64,000 nt of DNA from Halorubrum sp. CSM-61 (GCF_003781945.1 NZ_RJJW01000007.1:1-64000), one strand, 5' to 3'. Counted from the stretch's first letter, positions 33,955 through 41,513 are shown. Notes: generated from the letters alone by a model not told the origin. Translations and numbers: made by a program.

Positions 33955-35130
33955 ATGGTTTCAATTTTGTACCTAATCGCACTTGCGGCAGCTATCTTTG
34001 TCGGGTTCAACATCGGTGGGTCATCAACGGGCGTGGCGTGGGGACCGCCTGTCGGAGCACGCATCACTAACAAAACCGCAGCAGCCGCCATGATGACGTT
34101 TTTTGTCTTCCTTGGTGGTTGGACAGTTGGACGCAACGTCATCGACACACTCAGTGGTGGTCTCGTCCCACAAGCGCTGTTCTCGACCGAAGCAAGCATT
34201 GTCATTTTAGGGTTTATCGGACTCGGAATGCTGCTTGCCAACATCTACGGGGTTCCCGTTTCAACCTCGATGACCGCAGTCGGGGCGATTGCCGGTCTCG
34301 GACTCGCAACTGGCGAGCTCGATTATGCTGTTATCGGTTCAATCATGATCTGGTGGGTTATTGCGCCAATCGTCGGGTTCTGGGTCGGTGCAATCATTGG
34401 TCGCCATTTTTACCCCTACCTCGACCAAAAGTTTGCTCTCGAACAATCCAGTGGCCCGCTTCTCACGCTCAACCGGTCAGGAGTCGTGCCGACACCGGAA
34501 TTAGGCCCCGGAACCACTCCTCGTGAAGCAGTCAGCAGTGTTCTAGTACTCGTTATCGCCTGCTACATGTCATTTAGTGCTGGTGCGAGCAACGTTGCCA
34601 ACGCGGTCGCACCACTCGTCGGTGGTGGATTAATCAACATAAGTAATGCCGTTATTCTTGGGAGTGTCGCCATTGGTATCGGTGCGTTCACCATCGCTCG
34701 GCGGACGATGGAGTCTGTCGGAAACGATCTCACAGACTTGCCATTACTGGCAGCGACGATTGTGATGGTCGTTGCCGCCAGTATTACGACAGTTGCTTCA
34801 GCGCTCGGCATCCCGATGAGCCTCGCACTTTCCACAGTCATGTGTATCGTCGGTCTCGGATGGGGACGTGCTACGCGCCCAACAGGGATTTCCGACCTCG
34901 TGAAAGGAAACACTAAAAATAAAATCTCAGTCGATGCAGTCGCCGTTGAAACCGGTGATGAAGTCCCACCAGTCGGCGAAGAAAACCCCGAAAACATACA
35001 AAACGCCAAGCAATTGTTCGACCCCTCCTCCGTCGTTCGGTTCGTCGCATTCTGGATTATTGGCCCCTCTATTGCCACCGGACTCTCCTATGTGACGTTC
35101 GTTCTCCTCCCAATCGCAGGGACTCCATGA
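33955..35130 (+). CDS. PiT-family inorganic phosphate (or sulfate) transporter
   Basis: A 391-residue polytopic protein of the PiT/PHO4 family. The second PiT signature is well preserved (FSAGASNVANAVAPLVGGG, ~205). The first is altered (VGFNIGGSSTGVAWGPPVGA, ~14), lacking the usual asparagine-aspartate pair. GVPVSTSMTAVGAIAG and ASALGIPMSLALSTVM are the paired substrate-site segments. It probably imports phosphate using a Na+ or H+ gradient. Haloarchaeal PiT genes are often linked to Usp genes; a Usp remnant lies just upstream. The ATG at 33955 is preferred to one at 33934 because hydrophobic helix 1 starts directly after it. Confidence 0.9.
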   Translation: MVSILYLIALAAAIFVGFNIGGSSTGVAWGPPVGARITNKTAAAAMMTFFVFLGGWTVGRNVIDTLSGGLVPQALFSTEASIVILGFIGLGMLLANIYGVPVSTSMTAVGAIAGLGLATGELDYAVIGSIMIWWVIAPIVGFWVGAIIGRHFYPYLDQKFALEQSSGPLLTLNRSGVVPTPELGPGTTPREAVSSVLVLVIACYMSFSAGASNVANAVAPLVGGGLINISNAVILGSVAIGIGAFTIARRTMESVGNDLTDLPLLAATIVMVVAASITTVASALGIPMSLALSTVMCIVGLGWGRATRPTGISDLVKGNTKNKISVDAVAVETGDEVPPVGEENPENIQNAKQLFDPSSVVRFVAFWIIGPSIATGLSYVTFVLLPIAGTP

Positions 35131-35194
35131 TATCCGAGACGGCAGATCTCTTGTTGGGAAACATCCTCGGGTAGCGAGGTTTCCTTCTTTGGTG

Positions 35195-35219
35195 GTCAGT
35201 AGGTGTGCTGTACTGACCG
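35195..35219. other. Perfect 8-bp hairpin downstream of the phosphate transporter
   Basis: GGTCAGTA and TACTGACC are perfect inverted arms separated by 9 nt. They could form a terminator-like stem 65 bp after the transporter stop, although no T-run follows. The right arm continues into CCGATTCACTCTGA, which resembles the end of the transposase fragment at 13505 (GACCGATCACTCTGA). The hairpin therefore may instead belong to the insertion-sequence end. Confidence 0.4.
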
Positions 35220-35304
35220 ATTCACTCTGATTGAACAGGAAATAATTCTGTGGGAGAAACGCGCACTGTATTCAGTATGGCCTCTCCAAACTATCAGCAG
35301 TTGA

Positions 35305-35328
35305 GGATTTCAACAGAGCCACTGGAGA
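35305..35328. repeat. Right terminal inverted repeat (16 bp) and right target duplication (8 bp)
   Basis: GGATTTCAACAGAGCC at 35305-35320 is the perfect reverse complement of 10942-10957. ACTGGAGA at 35321-35328 repeats 10934-10941 exactly. These mark the right end of the 24,379-bp insertion and re-entry into the acyl-CoA dehydrogenase frame. Confidence 0.93.
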
Positions 35329-36062
35329 TGGAGACGACCGCTGAACGTGACGACGATGGGTATGTGCTCAACGGCCACAAGCAGTGGGTGACGAACTTCT
35401 TCGATGCAGACTACGTCCTCACGTACGCAAAGACCGGTTCCGATGAGGACACGCCACACAGCATCAGTACGTTTCTCGTACCCACCGACGACTTCGAAGT
35501 CGAAACCGTGTGGGAGACGCTGGGCGCGAACAGTGTGAAGTCCCCGCGCGTCTCCCTCTCGGATGTTCATATTCCCGACGATCGGCTCATCGGCGAAGAG
35601 GGCGAAGGCTACGTCCAGCGTGGAGAGCTACATACTGGTGTGAACGTCCCCGCTCGCGGTGTCGGTATCGCCCGTGCTGCCCTCGAAGATACGGCGGCCT
35701 ACACGAGCAGTCGTGAGCAGTACGGCCAGCACATCCGCGACTTCCAAGGAGTCAGCTGGGAAGTCGGCAAGATGGCCGAACGAGTCGATACCGCCCGGTT
35801 GCTCACCCTCCGCGCAGCCGACCGTGCAGATCGCGGACACGACGTCACACGCGAGTTCAGCATGGCGAAGATTAATGCGACACAAGCCGCCGTGGACAAC
35901 GCTAACGAAGCGATGCAACTCTACGGCGGTATCGGTTACACGACGGAACACGACATCGAGCGGTATCTTCGTGATGCGAAACTCCTCACGATTGCCGGCG
36001 GCCCGAACGAAGGTCACAGGAACACGCTCGCTGAGGCAGTCTTCGAGCAACACGGCGACTGA
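35329..36062 (+). pseudogene. Acyl-CoA dehydrogenase, 3' part
   Basis: Encodes the remaining ~244 residues of the gene begun at 10536. It continues the middle beta domain (METTAERDDDGYVLNG, then KQWVTNFFDADYVLTYAKTG) and the C-terminal helical domain. Family landmarks include ARGVGIARAALEDTAAY, REQYGQHIRDFQ (FAD contact) and the LYGGIGYTTEHDIERYLRD motif. The open frame extends upstream to 35250 only by reading through the element's end. Alone it lacks the N-terminal domain and should be inactive. Excision restoring one target copy would rebuild a normal enzyme. Confidence 0.92.
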
Positions 36063-36160
36063 GTCAGTCGAGCAGCTGTATCTCGCTGCTCACGGAAGCG
36101 TGATCTGGTTGTAGAGAAAATTCTAGCTAGTAGAATTTCAGTAGATTCTTATATGTAAAA

Positions 36161-36511
36161 TTATATTATAATTTGCATTCCCCAAAGAATCATCATCCCA
36201 ACGGTGATCGTCGCGACGATATTTTTCGTTCGCCATGCCACTATCGCAGCGACGCTTCCCGCGAGCAGTTCTGCTGGCTCGTACGTTATGACGGGCATCG
36301 TCTGTGGTGAGACGGAGACAGAGAGAAATAACGGGAGGACGAGCGCGGCAAACACCGCCGCTGGAATGAACCTGAGTACTCCCTTGATCCGTGGCGAGAC
36401 CTCATCTACTTTCCCTATTATCGGAATGAATGAAAGCCGGATGAGATATGTCGCCAGACCAGCGGCGACGAAGATGATCCAGATCGCCAGTGGACTGTGT
36501 TCGGTCGTCAT
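36161..36511 (-). CDS. azlD: AzlD-family branched-chain amino-acid exporter subunit
   Basis: A 116-residue membrane protein with about four helices: IWIIFVAAGLATYLIRLSF, then LRFIPAAVFAALVLPLFL, then AELLAGSVAAIVAWRTK and IVATITVGMMILWGMQ. Length and the TYLIR and RFIPAAVFAALV motifs are typical of AzlD. Its ATG overlaps the stop of the larger AzlC gene (ATGA), the usual two-gene arrangement. The pair likely exports branched-chain amino acids or analogues. It lies immediately downstream of the acyl-CoA dehydrogenase 3' part in convergent orientation. Confidence 0.88.
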   Translation of the reverse strand: MTTEHSPLAIWIIFVAAGLATYLIRLSFIPIIGKVDEVSPRIKGVLRFIPAAVFAALVLPLFLSVSVSPQTMPVITYEPAELLAGSVAAIVAWRTKNIVATITVGMMILWGMQIII

Positions 36512-37296
36512 TCCTCCCCCACCTCGGTCGTCGAGCTCCGTTCAGCGTCTGGCCCATCGGTACCATCGACCTTCGGGAATTGTCCACCGCGGATGTCGAT
36601 GACCACTCCAGCGACGATTCCTGTCGAAGCTGCAATGACAAGCCCGAGATTTAATGGAACTGACGAAGCGAGGACAGCGACAGCACCGCCGACAAGCGCA
36701 GCGATTTCGGTTGACTGGTCATCCAGCACCGAGAACAGAAGCGCGAGATACGTCAACGGGATGGCGAACTCCAACGAGAGTCCGGAGGGGAGATTCGCCC
36801 CAAGCACTACTCCGAGGGTCGTGCTACTCAGCCACGTCGTAAAGAACGCCGTTGCCGCTCCAAAGTAGAACAGCTTGTGGCTTCGTAGCTCCGTCACAGG
36901 ATCACGATACTCCGTGATAGAGACCGCATAGATCTCGTCAGCGAGAAAGTAGGCGGCAACCCATTTAGTTGCCGTGTCGAATCGCCGGAAGTACGGCGCG
37001 ATGGATGCGCTGTACATAATGTGTCGGATATTAATGATTATCGCCGTCACGATGACCACCGCAACGGGAGCATTCTGACCGATGAGGTCGATTACTGCCA
37101 GCTGTGCCGCACCAGAAAAGAGGAGGAGCGACATTCCGACCATCTGTGTGAGCGAAAGGCCCACATTCGCCGCAGTAACTCCTGTAATTAACCCGAATGG
37201 CAGAACGCCAAGGAGAAGGGGTACGGCAGCCACGATGCCAGCAAGGAACCCTCGTCCGGTATCAGTGTCTTCACCACTTGCTGTGTATATTGTCAT
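36508..37296 (-). CDS. azlC: AzlC-family branched-chain amino-acid exporter subunit
   Basis: A 262-residue membrane protein. The first helices contain AAVPLLLGVLPFGLITGVTA, the AzlC signature. INIRHIMYSASIAPYFRR (~90-107) is the conserved family motif, followed by AAYFLADEIYAVS. About 7-8 helices end in an acidic cytoplasmic tail. The ATG at 37296 is chosen because an upstream in-frame extension to 37356 reads through the promoter area. It is divergent from a Bat-type regulator at 37395 (98 bp gap), which may control the exporter. Confidence 0.9.
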   Translation of the reverse strand: MTIYTASGEDTDTGRGFLAGIVAAVPLLLGVLPFGLITGVTAANVGLSLTQMVGMSLLLFSGAAQLAVIDLIGQNAPVAVVIVTAIIINIRHIMYSASIAPYFRRFDTATKWVAAYFLADEIYAVSITEYRDPVTELRSHKLFYFGAATAFFTTWLSSTTLGVVLGANLPSGLSLEFAIPLTYLALLFSVLDDQSTEIAALVGGAVAVLASSVPLNLGLVIAASTGIVAGVVIDIRGGQFPKVDGTDGPDAERSSTTEVGEE

Positions 37297-37394
37297 CGCA
37301 CTCGAAAAAAGTGGGATTTGGGGATAATAGAACAGCCAACTATAACAGGTAACCACCCCTACAGACAGGTGGAGTCAATCGCTCTACGACACGT

Positions 37395-38111
37395 ATGGAA
37401 GAAATCACGAATACTGGTGCTCTCCGGCTCAAGATGGATCTCTGGCACCCAAACTGTTGGATCATCCAAACGACAGAGCAGTACGATGTCGGCATTCTCG
37501 GGCATCTCGTGTACTCGCGAAAAGGGGGAAAGGCAACATCACACGTAACGATCTACGGCCAGCAACAGGAGACGATTGAAGACGCAATCGGATGGATTTC
37601 TGAGTTCGAGTCGGTATATCATGTGTCAGAGATGATTAGCGGGTACCATCATCGTTCGTCGGCGACGCCACCGGGGAATGCGAGTCGTGAAATCCTCGTC
37701 GAACATGACGGCAGAAAACAGGTCACCGAGCAGTTCATTTCGAGAGGATTCGTGCATGACGAGCGGACGAACGTGTACGACGGGATAGAGCGATGGGTGG
37801 TTCTGACAAATCACGACTGCGAGGAGATTCAATCGTACCTCAATGAGATCCGAGATGAAATGGACGCAGAGATCACAGTCAGGAGTATCGCACCAGCGGC
37901 CCGTTCGCCGAGCGGAGAGTTAGAACCGCTCCCGCTCGACAAACTCACTAACCGTCAACGCGAAGTATTTCAACTCGCTCGTGAACGAGGACACTATTCG
38001 TGGCCGAGCAAGGCAAAACCCGGCGAACTAGCCGCGGAATTAAACATCAGCAAATCCACGTTCAATGAACACCTCTACAAGGCTGAAGAGAAACTCCTTG
38101 ACATTTCGTAG
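37395..38111 (+). CDS. Bat-type HTH_10 transcriptional regulator
   Basis: A 238-residue paralogue of the regulator at 6503-7201. The N-terminal sensor part has DLWHPNCWIIQTTE and ISRGFVHDERTNVYDG. The C-terminal HTH_10 domain reads LTNRQREVFQLARERGHYSW followed by AAELNISKSTFNEHLYKAE. It is transcribed divergently from azlCD. Together with the regulator next to the dehydratase/decarboxylase pair, it suggests that this regulator subfamily senses amino-acid status, an inference from context only. Confidence 0.86.
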   Translation: MEEITNTGALRLKMDLWHPNCWIIQTTEQYDVGILGHLVYSRKGGKATSHVTIYGQQQETIEDAIGWISEFESVYHVSEMISGYHHRSSATPPGNASREILVEHDGRKQVTEQFISRGFVHDERTNVYDGIERWVVLTNHDCEEIQSYLNEIRDEMDAEITVRSIAPAARSPSGELEPLPLDKLTNRQREVFQLARERGHYSWPSKAKPGELAAELNISKSTFNEHLYKAEEKLLDIS

Positions 38112-38163
38112 CGAGTATTGTGGTTTCACTCACAGCAGAGGCTGTGGTAGAACGCTGGCATCC

Positions 38164-38552
38164 TTACGAGAATAGATCCTCTACTCGACCAATACAGGTC
38201 TCTGCTTCCGTTGCCAATCGTTCGACAACCTCACCTGCATGCAGGATATCGTCGGTCAAGCCGCTGCTCTGTCCTGCATAGAGGGCAAGCGCCTCAAGAT
38301 CACCATCGACACCAGCCATCGGGAGGCCATCACTGTAGCGCTCAATAGGGTGACCGCCCGGGTCAATTCACGGGTTCGCTCCACGAACGTGGCGGCTTCC
38401 TCCGGCGGCCGCCAGGTGATTGCGAGGGTGCCGAATCCACCGGCGTTCGACACCGCGGCAGCTAGTTCTGGCCGGGTCGCGCTCTCGATAGGGGCCTGTA
38501 CGATCGGGTGGTCTATGCCGAGACGAACACAGGGAGGCGTCGAGATACACAT
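38164..38552 (-). pseudogene. Nitronate monooxygenase (2-nitropropane dioxygenase), internally deleted
   Basis: The first ~63 residues match the N-terminus of the FMN-dependent nitronate monooxygenase family: LGIDHPIVQAPIESATRPEL and AVSNAGGFGTLAITW. After VERTRELTRAVTLL the frame shifts. The remaining ~58 codons in another frame encode a typical C-terminus: YSDGLPMAGVDGDLEALALY, then AGQSSGLTDD and a stop at 38164. The middle ~200 residues, including the FMN phosphate site and catalytic histidine, are absent. This is a single large deletion rather than scattered decay. Confidence 0.8.
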
Positions 38553-38610
38553 GCCTAACGTTCTCTACCGACACAAAAAGGTGTTTCTGGGGTACAGAAC
38601 GGTTGTATCG

Positions 38611-39390
38611 TTATCCCCGTGTATTCGCAGCCACGATCCGTAATCGTCGGTAGTCTGCAATCCACACCCCGTCTTGGTAGTAGTCGTCCCGGAGTTGGTC
38701 CTCGATTGTGCTGATGAGTTCGGGCTGCTCGCTCTCTGGGATCGGTGCCAGCAGGCTATCCCCAAACATGTCGAGCCAATTTGCCAGTCCGTCCGATCCG
38801 TTCTCGAGTTCGGTTGGACGGTCGAACAGCGAGGCATACTGGGTTTCGAAGCTATGTGACTCGATTCTCGTTGTGTACTCTCCAATCGTGGGGAAATACC
38901 ACGGGCTCGTGACATCGTACCCGCGGTCGGCGGCCACCTCACGGACGGTATCGACGATTGCGCTAACGTTCCCGGCTCCGCCGAGCTCAGCCACGAACCG
39001 TCCGTCCGGAACGAGCGCAGCAGAGATCGATTCGAGAACGGCGTCCTGTTCTGGAATCCAGTGGAGGGCTGCGTTGGAGAACACCGCGTCGAACGGCTCC
39101 TCGAAAGAGAACGAACGCGCATCAGCGTGAACGAACTCACAATCGGGATAGCTCTCGCGTGCCTGTGTTATCATTTCCGCCGACGAGTCAACTCCGACAG
39201 CATCCGCCCCGGATGCTGCGATACGGGCCGAGAGGTGCCCCGTCCCACAACCGAGATCGAGGATTCGCTCATCGGCTTCAGGGTCGAGAAGTCCAACAAC
39301 ATCTTCTCCATACTCGAATACGAAGGAGTGCCCTCCGTCGTAGGAATCACTATCCCATTGGTTCGACATTCCGTTCTCCGATCCGGTCAT
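38611..39390 (-). CDS. Class I SAM-dependent methyltransferase
   Basis: A 259-residue Rossmann-fold methyltransferase. Motif I is ERILDLGCGTGHLSARIA (~37-54), with acidic motif II DAVGVDSSAEM. Motif III is FVHADARSFSF and motif IV is FDAVFSNAALHWIPEQ. The NAALHW motif and overall length recall the trans-aconitate methyltransferase group, but the substrate is not certain. Starts at the ATG at 39390 or 39369 are both plausible. It is convergent with no partner gene and lies between two pseudogenes. Confidence 0.88.
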   Translation of the reverse strand: MTGSENGMSNQWDSDSYDGGHSFVFEYGEDVVGLLDPEADERILDLGCGTGHLSARIAASGADAVGVDSSAEMITQARESYPDCEFVHADARSFSFEEPFDAVFSNAALHWIPEQDAVLESISAALVPDGRFVAELGGAGNVSAIVDTVREVAADRGYDVTSPWYFPTIGEYTTRIESHSFETQYASLFDRPTELENGSDGLANWLDMFGDSLLAPIPESEQPELISTIEDQLRDDYYQDGVWIADYRRLRIVAANTRG

Positions 39391-39430
39391 TAGACAGTAC
39401 TCTCCTACACGAAAACTTAACGTTTCGTCC

Positions 39431-39922
39431 GATGTCGACGTGGTTCTTGGATCGATCAGGGCTGGCAGCATCAGTGGCGGCCACGGTCTATCGGCCGGGA
39501 CCGCCACCGATGCCGAAGTGATCAGCGTCCAGGCCGAGAGCGTGGATGCGACGTATCAGGCTTGGCGGATTGGCGAGGTCACACCCAAGACGAGGCCAGT
39601 TCCTTCGTCGACGGTCTCGCGACACACGTCCCATACGCGCTCCCAGTAGAGGTGATGCGAGCAGATACACTCGATGTACACCGTCACCGAGGAGGCGATC
39701 GTCGAGACGGTCGCAAGAGTGTTCCGAGAAGAGCGGGTACTGATAGAGAGCGCGTGTGTATCGCCCTGCGCCATTCTCGACTCACTCCGGGAGGAGGTGG
39801 CGGGCAAGACGGTCGCAATTCCGGTCACCGGCCGAAACCTCCCGAGACCGAAGGTCGTCCGGGTGATGTCGCGTGTGTCAGCCCCCGAATCGAGGTCCCT
39901 GCACTCTGAGAGAGAGGTATGA
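39431..39922 (+). pseudogene. Decayed threonine dehydratase-like gene (C-terminal part)
   Basis: The 5' section in one frame encodes AGSISGGHGLSAG and EVISVQAESVDATYQAW, matching AGSIGAGYSLSVG and KVIGAQAASVDTAYRAW of the intact gene at 7280. It then shifts frame near 39600. The last 82 codons (from 39674) encode MYTVTEEAIVETVARVFREE and KTVAIPVTGRNLPRPKVVRV, matching the intact C-terminus. The PLP-lysine half is missing. It is therefore a truncated, frameshifted second copy of the enzyme. Confidence 0.85.
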
Positions 39923-39999
39923 GCCGGTCTAAGCTTCCCGACGCGTGCTTCGTCGATCCGAGTGGGGCCAACGTCGAGACTGTCCGTGAACTCTCGTAA
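39919..39999 (+). pseudogene. Decayed decarboxylase 5' end
   Basis: Twenty-six codons starting MSRSKLPDACFVDPSGANVE match MNRSELPDGAFIDPSGKNAE, the start of the intact decarboxylase at 8346. It then stops at 39997. Unlike in the intact cluster, where the genes are separated, it overlaps the dehydratase stop. It is the second member of a duplicated and degraded gene pair. Confidence 0.8.
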
Positions 40000-40003
40000 C
40001 CGC

Positions 40004-40260
40004 TCAGGACCGATCGAAGAGTTTCTCCTCGGCCTTGCGCAGATGTTCGTGGAACGTCGATGTCGTAATCCCAAGTTCGGTAGCGAGCGTCTCGGGGCTG
40101 ACCTTTCTCGGCCAGGCGTAGTACCCACGCTCCCGAGCCAGATCGAACGTCTCACGCTGTCGTGCCGATAGCCGATCAAGCGGGAGTGGGCCCTGCCCAC
40201 GCCCCGCCGCGGCTCGGTGGCGCTGTCTGACCGTGATGTCTGCGTCCGCAGCCGTTCGTA
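40004..40260 (-). pseudogene. Decayed Bat-type regulator, C-terminal HTH_10 part
   Basis: The minus strand encodes GPLPLDRLSARQRETFDLAR and ERGYYAWPRKVSPETLATEL, then GITTSTFHEHLRKAEEKLFD and a stop. This is an HTH_10 domain very like those at 6503 and 37395. The N-terminal sensor domain is missing; recognisable sequence fades upstream of about 40260. It stands next to the decayed dehydratase/decarboxylase pair but in opposite orientation, so the second copy of the cluster was rearranged before decaying. Confidence 0.82.
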
Positions 40261-40352
40261 TCTATCTTCTTTAACTGACTACTTGGGAATGCGTAGTAAG
40301 AGATCCCCTCCTCATTGAGATCCGTCAAACGGAGGGGTTTCACACCACTATA

Positions 40353-40583
40353 CTACGGGAGCTCTTTCTTCAAGGTGTTATAATGGAGAAGGACAACAAC
40401 GTCGTCGTCTCTAGGGTACTCCGGGTTATCTTTCGATAAGAGGCCTCTCCCCGGCACATGCCACTGGTCCGCCTGCTTGTTGGGAAGATTGATTACGATT
40501 CCTTTTCTCCGTGGATGGTCCCAATCGAACACGATATCCCCCGGCAGGAAGGGACTGTCAGCCCACCGCCCCTCTCTCGACAT
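40353..40583 (-). CDS. Small conserved-looking hypothetical protein
   Basis: A 76-residue protein with a compact beta-type pattern: FLPGDIVFDWDHPRRKGIVI, then a WHVPGRGLLSKDNPEYPRDD segment and DDVVVLLHYNTL. The PGDIVFDW and VVVLLHY strands suggest a small SH3-like or KOW-like barrel, which is speculative. It marks the left edge of a run of plasmid-like small genes and lies alone on the minus strand. No partner is evident. Confidence 0.55.
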   Translation of the reverse strand: MSREGRWADSPFLPGDIVFDWDHPRRKGIVINLPNKQADQWHVPGRGLLSKDNPEYPRDDDVVVLLHYNTLKKELP

Positions 40584-40671
40584 GCCGAGAGGGTTTCTCC
40601 TACAGTGTATTGTAGTTCTGGACCGATCGGTAACCGATCGGCGTCGACACCACTAGCAAATCGCGAACCGC

Positions 40672-41037
40672 ATGACGCGAGAACGACACCAAGCAGTCTA
40701 CGATGACACCCGTCTTCCGTTGTTTACTTTCCACAGCCTTGGGATCAATGTGGTTCTCCCGGGTAGCTATCTTAACCGCGAGCTCGAGCCGTTCGAGGAG
40801 TAGGCCGGCGACAATCAGGAGGAGGACGACGAGCGGGTGCGGCTCACCCAGCGCACGCCGCAGGACCTCGTCGACGACGTCGAGGCCGTCCAAGAGCAGT
40901 ACCATCTCCCGAGCCGGAACGCCGCGATCAACTTCATGCTGAAGACGGCGTCCGACGAATCCTCGAGGAGTAGCCACTCAGCGGAGGGTGTCGTTATGGA
41001 CCTTCTGTCCCGCCTCATCGATCAGCACGTTGAGTGA
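40672..41037 (+). pseudogene. ORF pair in one frame separated by an amber codon
   Basis: The frame starting at the ATG at 40672 encodes 43 residues (MTRERHQAVYDDTRLPLF onward) and stops at TAG 40801-40803. The same frame then continues for ~78 codons without interruption: VRLTQRTPQDLVDDVEAVQE, then YHLPSRNAAINFMLKTA, to a stop at 41035. A GTG at 40837 could start the second part alone (66 residues, helical, ribbon-helix-helix-like order). Either it is one gene broken by a nonsense mutation or two small genes. It belongs to the plasmid-like cluster. Confidence 0.35.
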
Positions 41038-41126
41038 TGTCCACTCGCCAAGGCCGCCGACGGTCGGGTGTGTGGGATCGGGGGTGACATATACCTCGAA
41101 AATAGTCACGGAAGTGAGGCACGTCG

Positions 41127-41513
41127 ATGGGTGACAATAGCGTCGAGTATCGGGACTGGGTCGAGTACCCGCACGCCCGGCTCCGCGTCGAGATCGTGAA
41201 GGAGTCGGGGGTGCCGACGCGGTTCGTTGTACAGCTAGAGCGTCGCGTCGACGACGACTGGCGGCAGGTCGTTCGGTTCGACCACGACCCTGAGAACCCG
41301 ATGGGCCACGACATCACCGAGGAAGGCCTCCACATGGACGTCTACAGAAACGGTGAGAAGTCCCGCGTCAAGGACGATTTCCCACCCGTGAGTTTAACAC
41401 GAGCGCCGCGCTACTGTATCGCGTACATCGAGCAGCACGCCGATCCGCTGCTCCGGAGGTTCGAGACATGGCACGATCTGAATCAGGATCCGACTGGCGG
41501 GACGAGTCCATGA
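41127..41513 (+). CDS. Plasmid-type hypothetical protein
   Basis: A 128-residue acidic protein with a repeated beta pattern: ARLRVEIVKESGVPTRFVVQ, then VVRFDHDPENPMGHDITEEG, then LHMDVYRNGEK. The HDPENPMGHD segment is a compact turn rich in acid and histidine. Small proteins of this layout occur in haloarchaeal mobile elements next to a short acidic partner, as here. Its stop overlaps the start of the next gene (ATGA). A toxin-antitoxin-like or regulatory pair is possible but unproven. Confidence 0.6.
   Translation: MGDNSVEYRDWVEYPHARLRVEIVKESGVPTRFVVQLERRVDDDWRQVVRFDHDPENPMGHDITEEGLHMDVYRNGEKSRVKDDFPPVSLTRAPRYCIAYIEQHADPLLRRFETWHDLNQDPTGGTSP

Larger units (their letters stand above)
10942..35320. 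mobile_element. 24.4-kb inserted element carrying an ion-homeostasis and stress island
   Basis: The segment is bounded by perfect 16-bp inverted repeats and perfect 8-bp direct repeats and interrupts an acyl-CoA dehydrogenase in frame. The ends resemble an insertion-sequence end family present elsewhere in the window (13303, 15315, 25615, 26105, 44455, 58489). By eye the GGCTCTGTTGAAA terminus and the 8-bp duplication recall IS6-type elements, but no IS6 transposase is visible. Cargo: TetR-MATE, SHOCT protein, HtrA, CaCA exchanger, TrkA, three TrkH, two short TrkA, three UspA, APC-Usp permease, Lrp-TrkA_C regulator and PiT. No integrase or replication gene is present. The only intact transposase inside (31701-33341) is IS4-type and may be an unrelated later insertion. 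Confidence 0.85.

Noticed and set aside
10942-35320. Interpretation of the 24-kb segment as an integrated plasmid or provirus
   Set aside because: No integrase, tRNA attachment site, replication or structural virus gene is present. Terminal inverted repeats with an 8-bp duplication point to transposition.
40801-40803. In-frame TAG as a pyrrolysine or readthrough codon
   Set aside because: No pyrrolysine machinery is known from ordinary haloarchaea and the surrounding gene is of doubtful reality. A nonsense mutation or separate genes is simpler.
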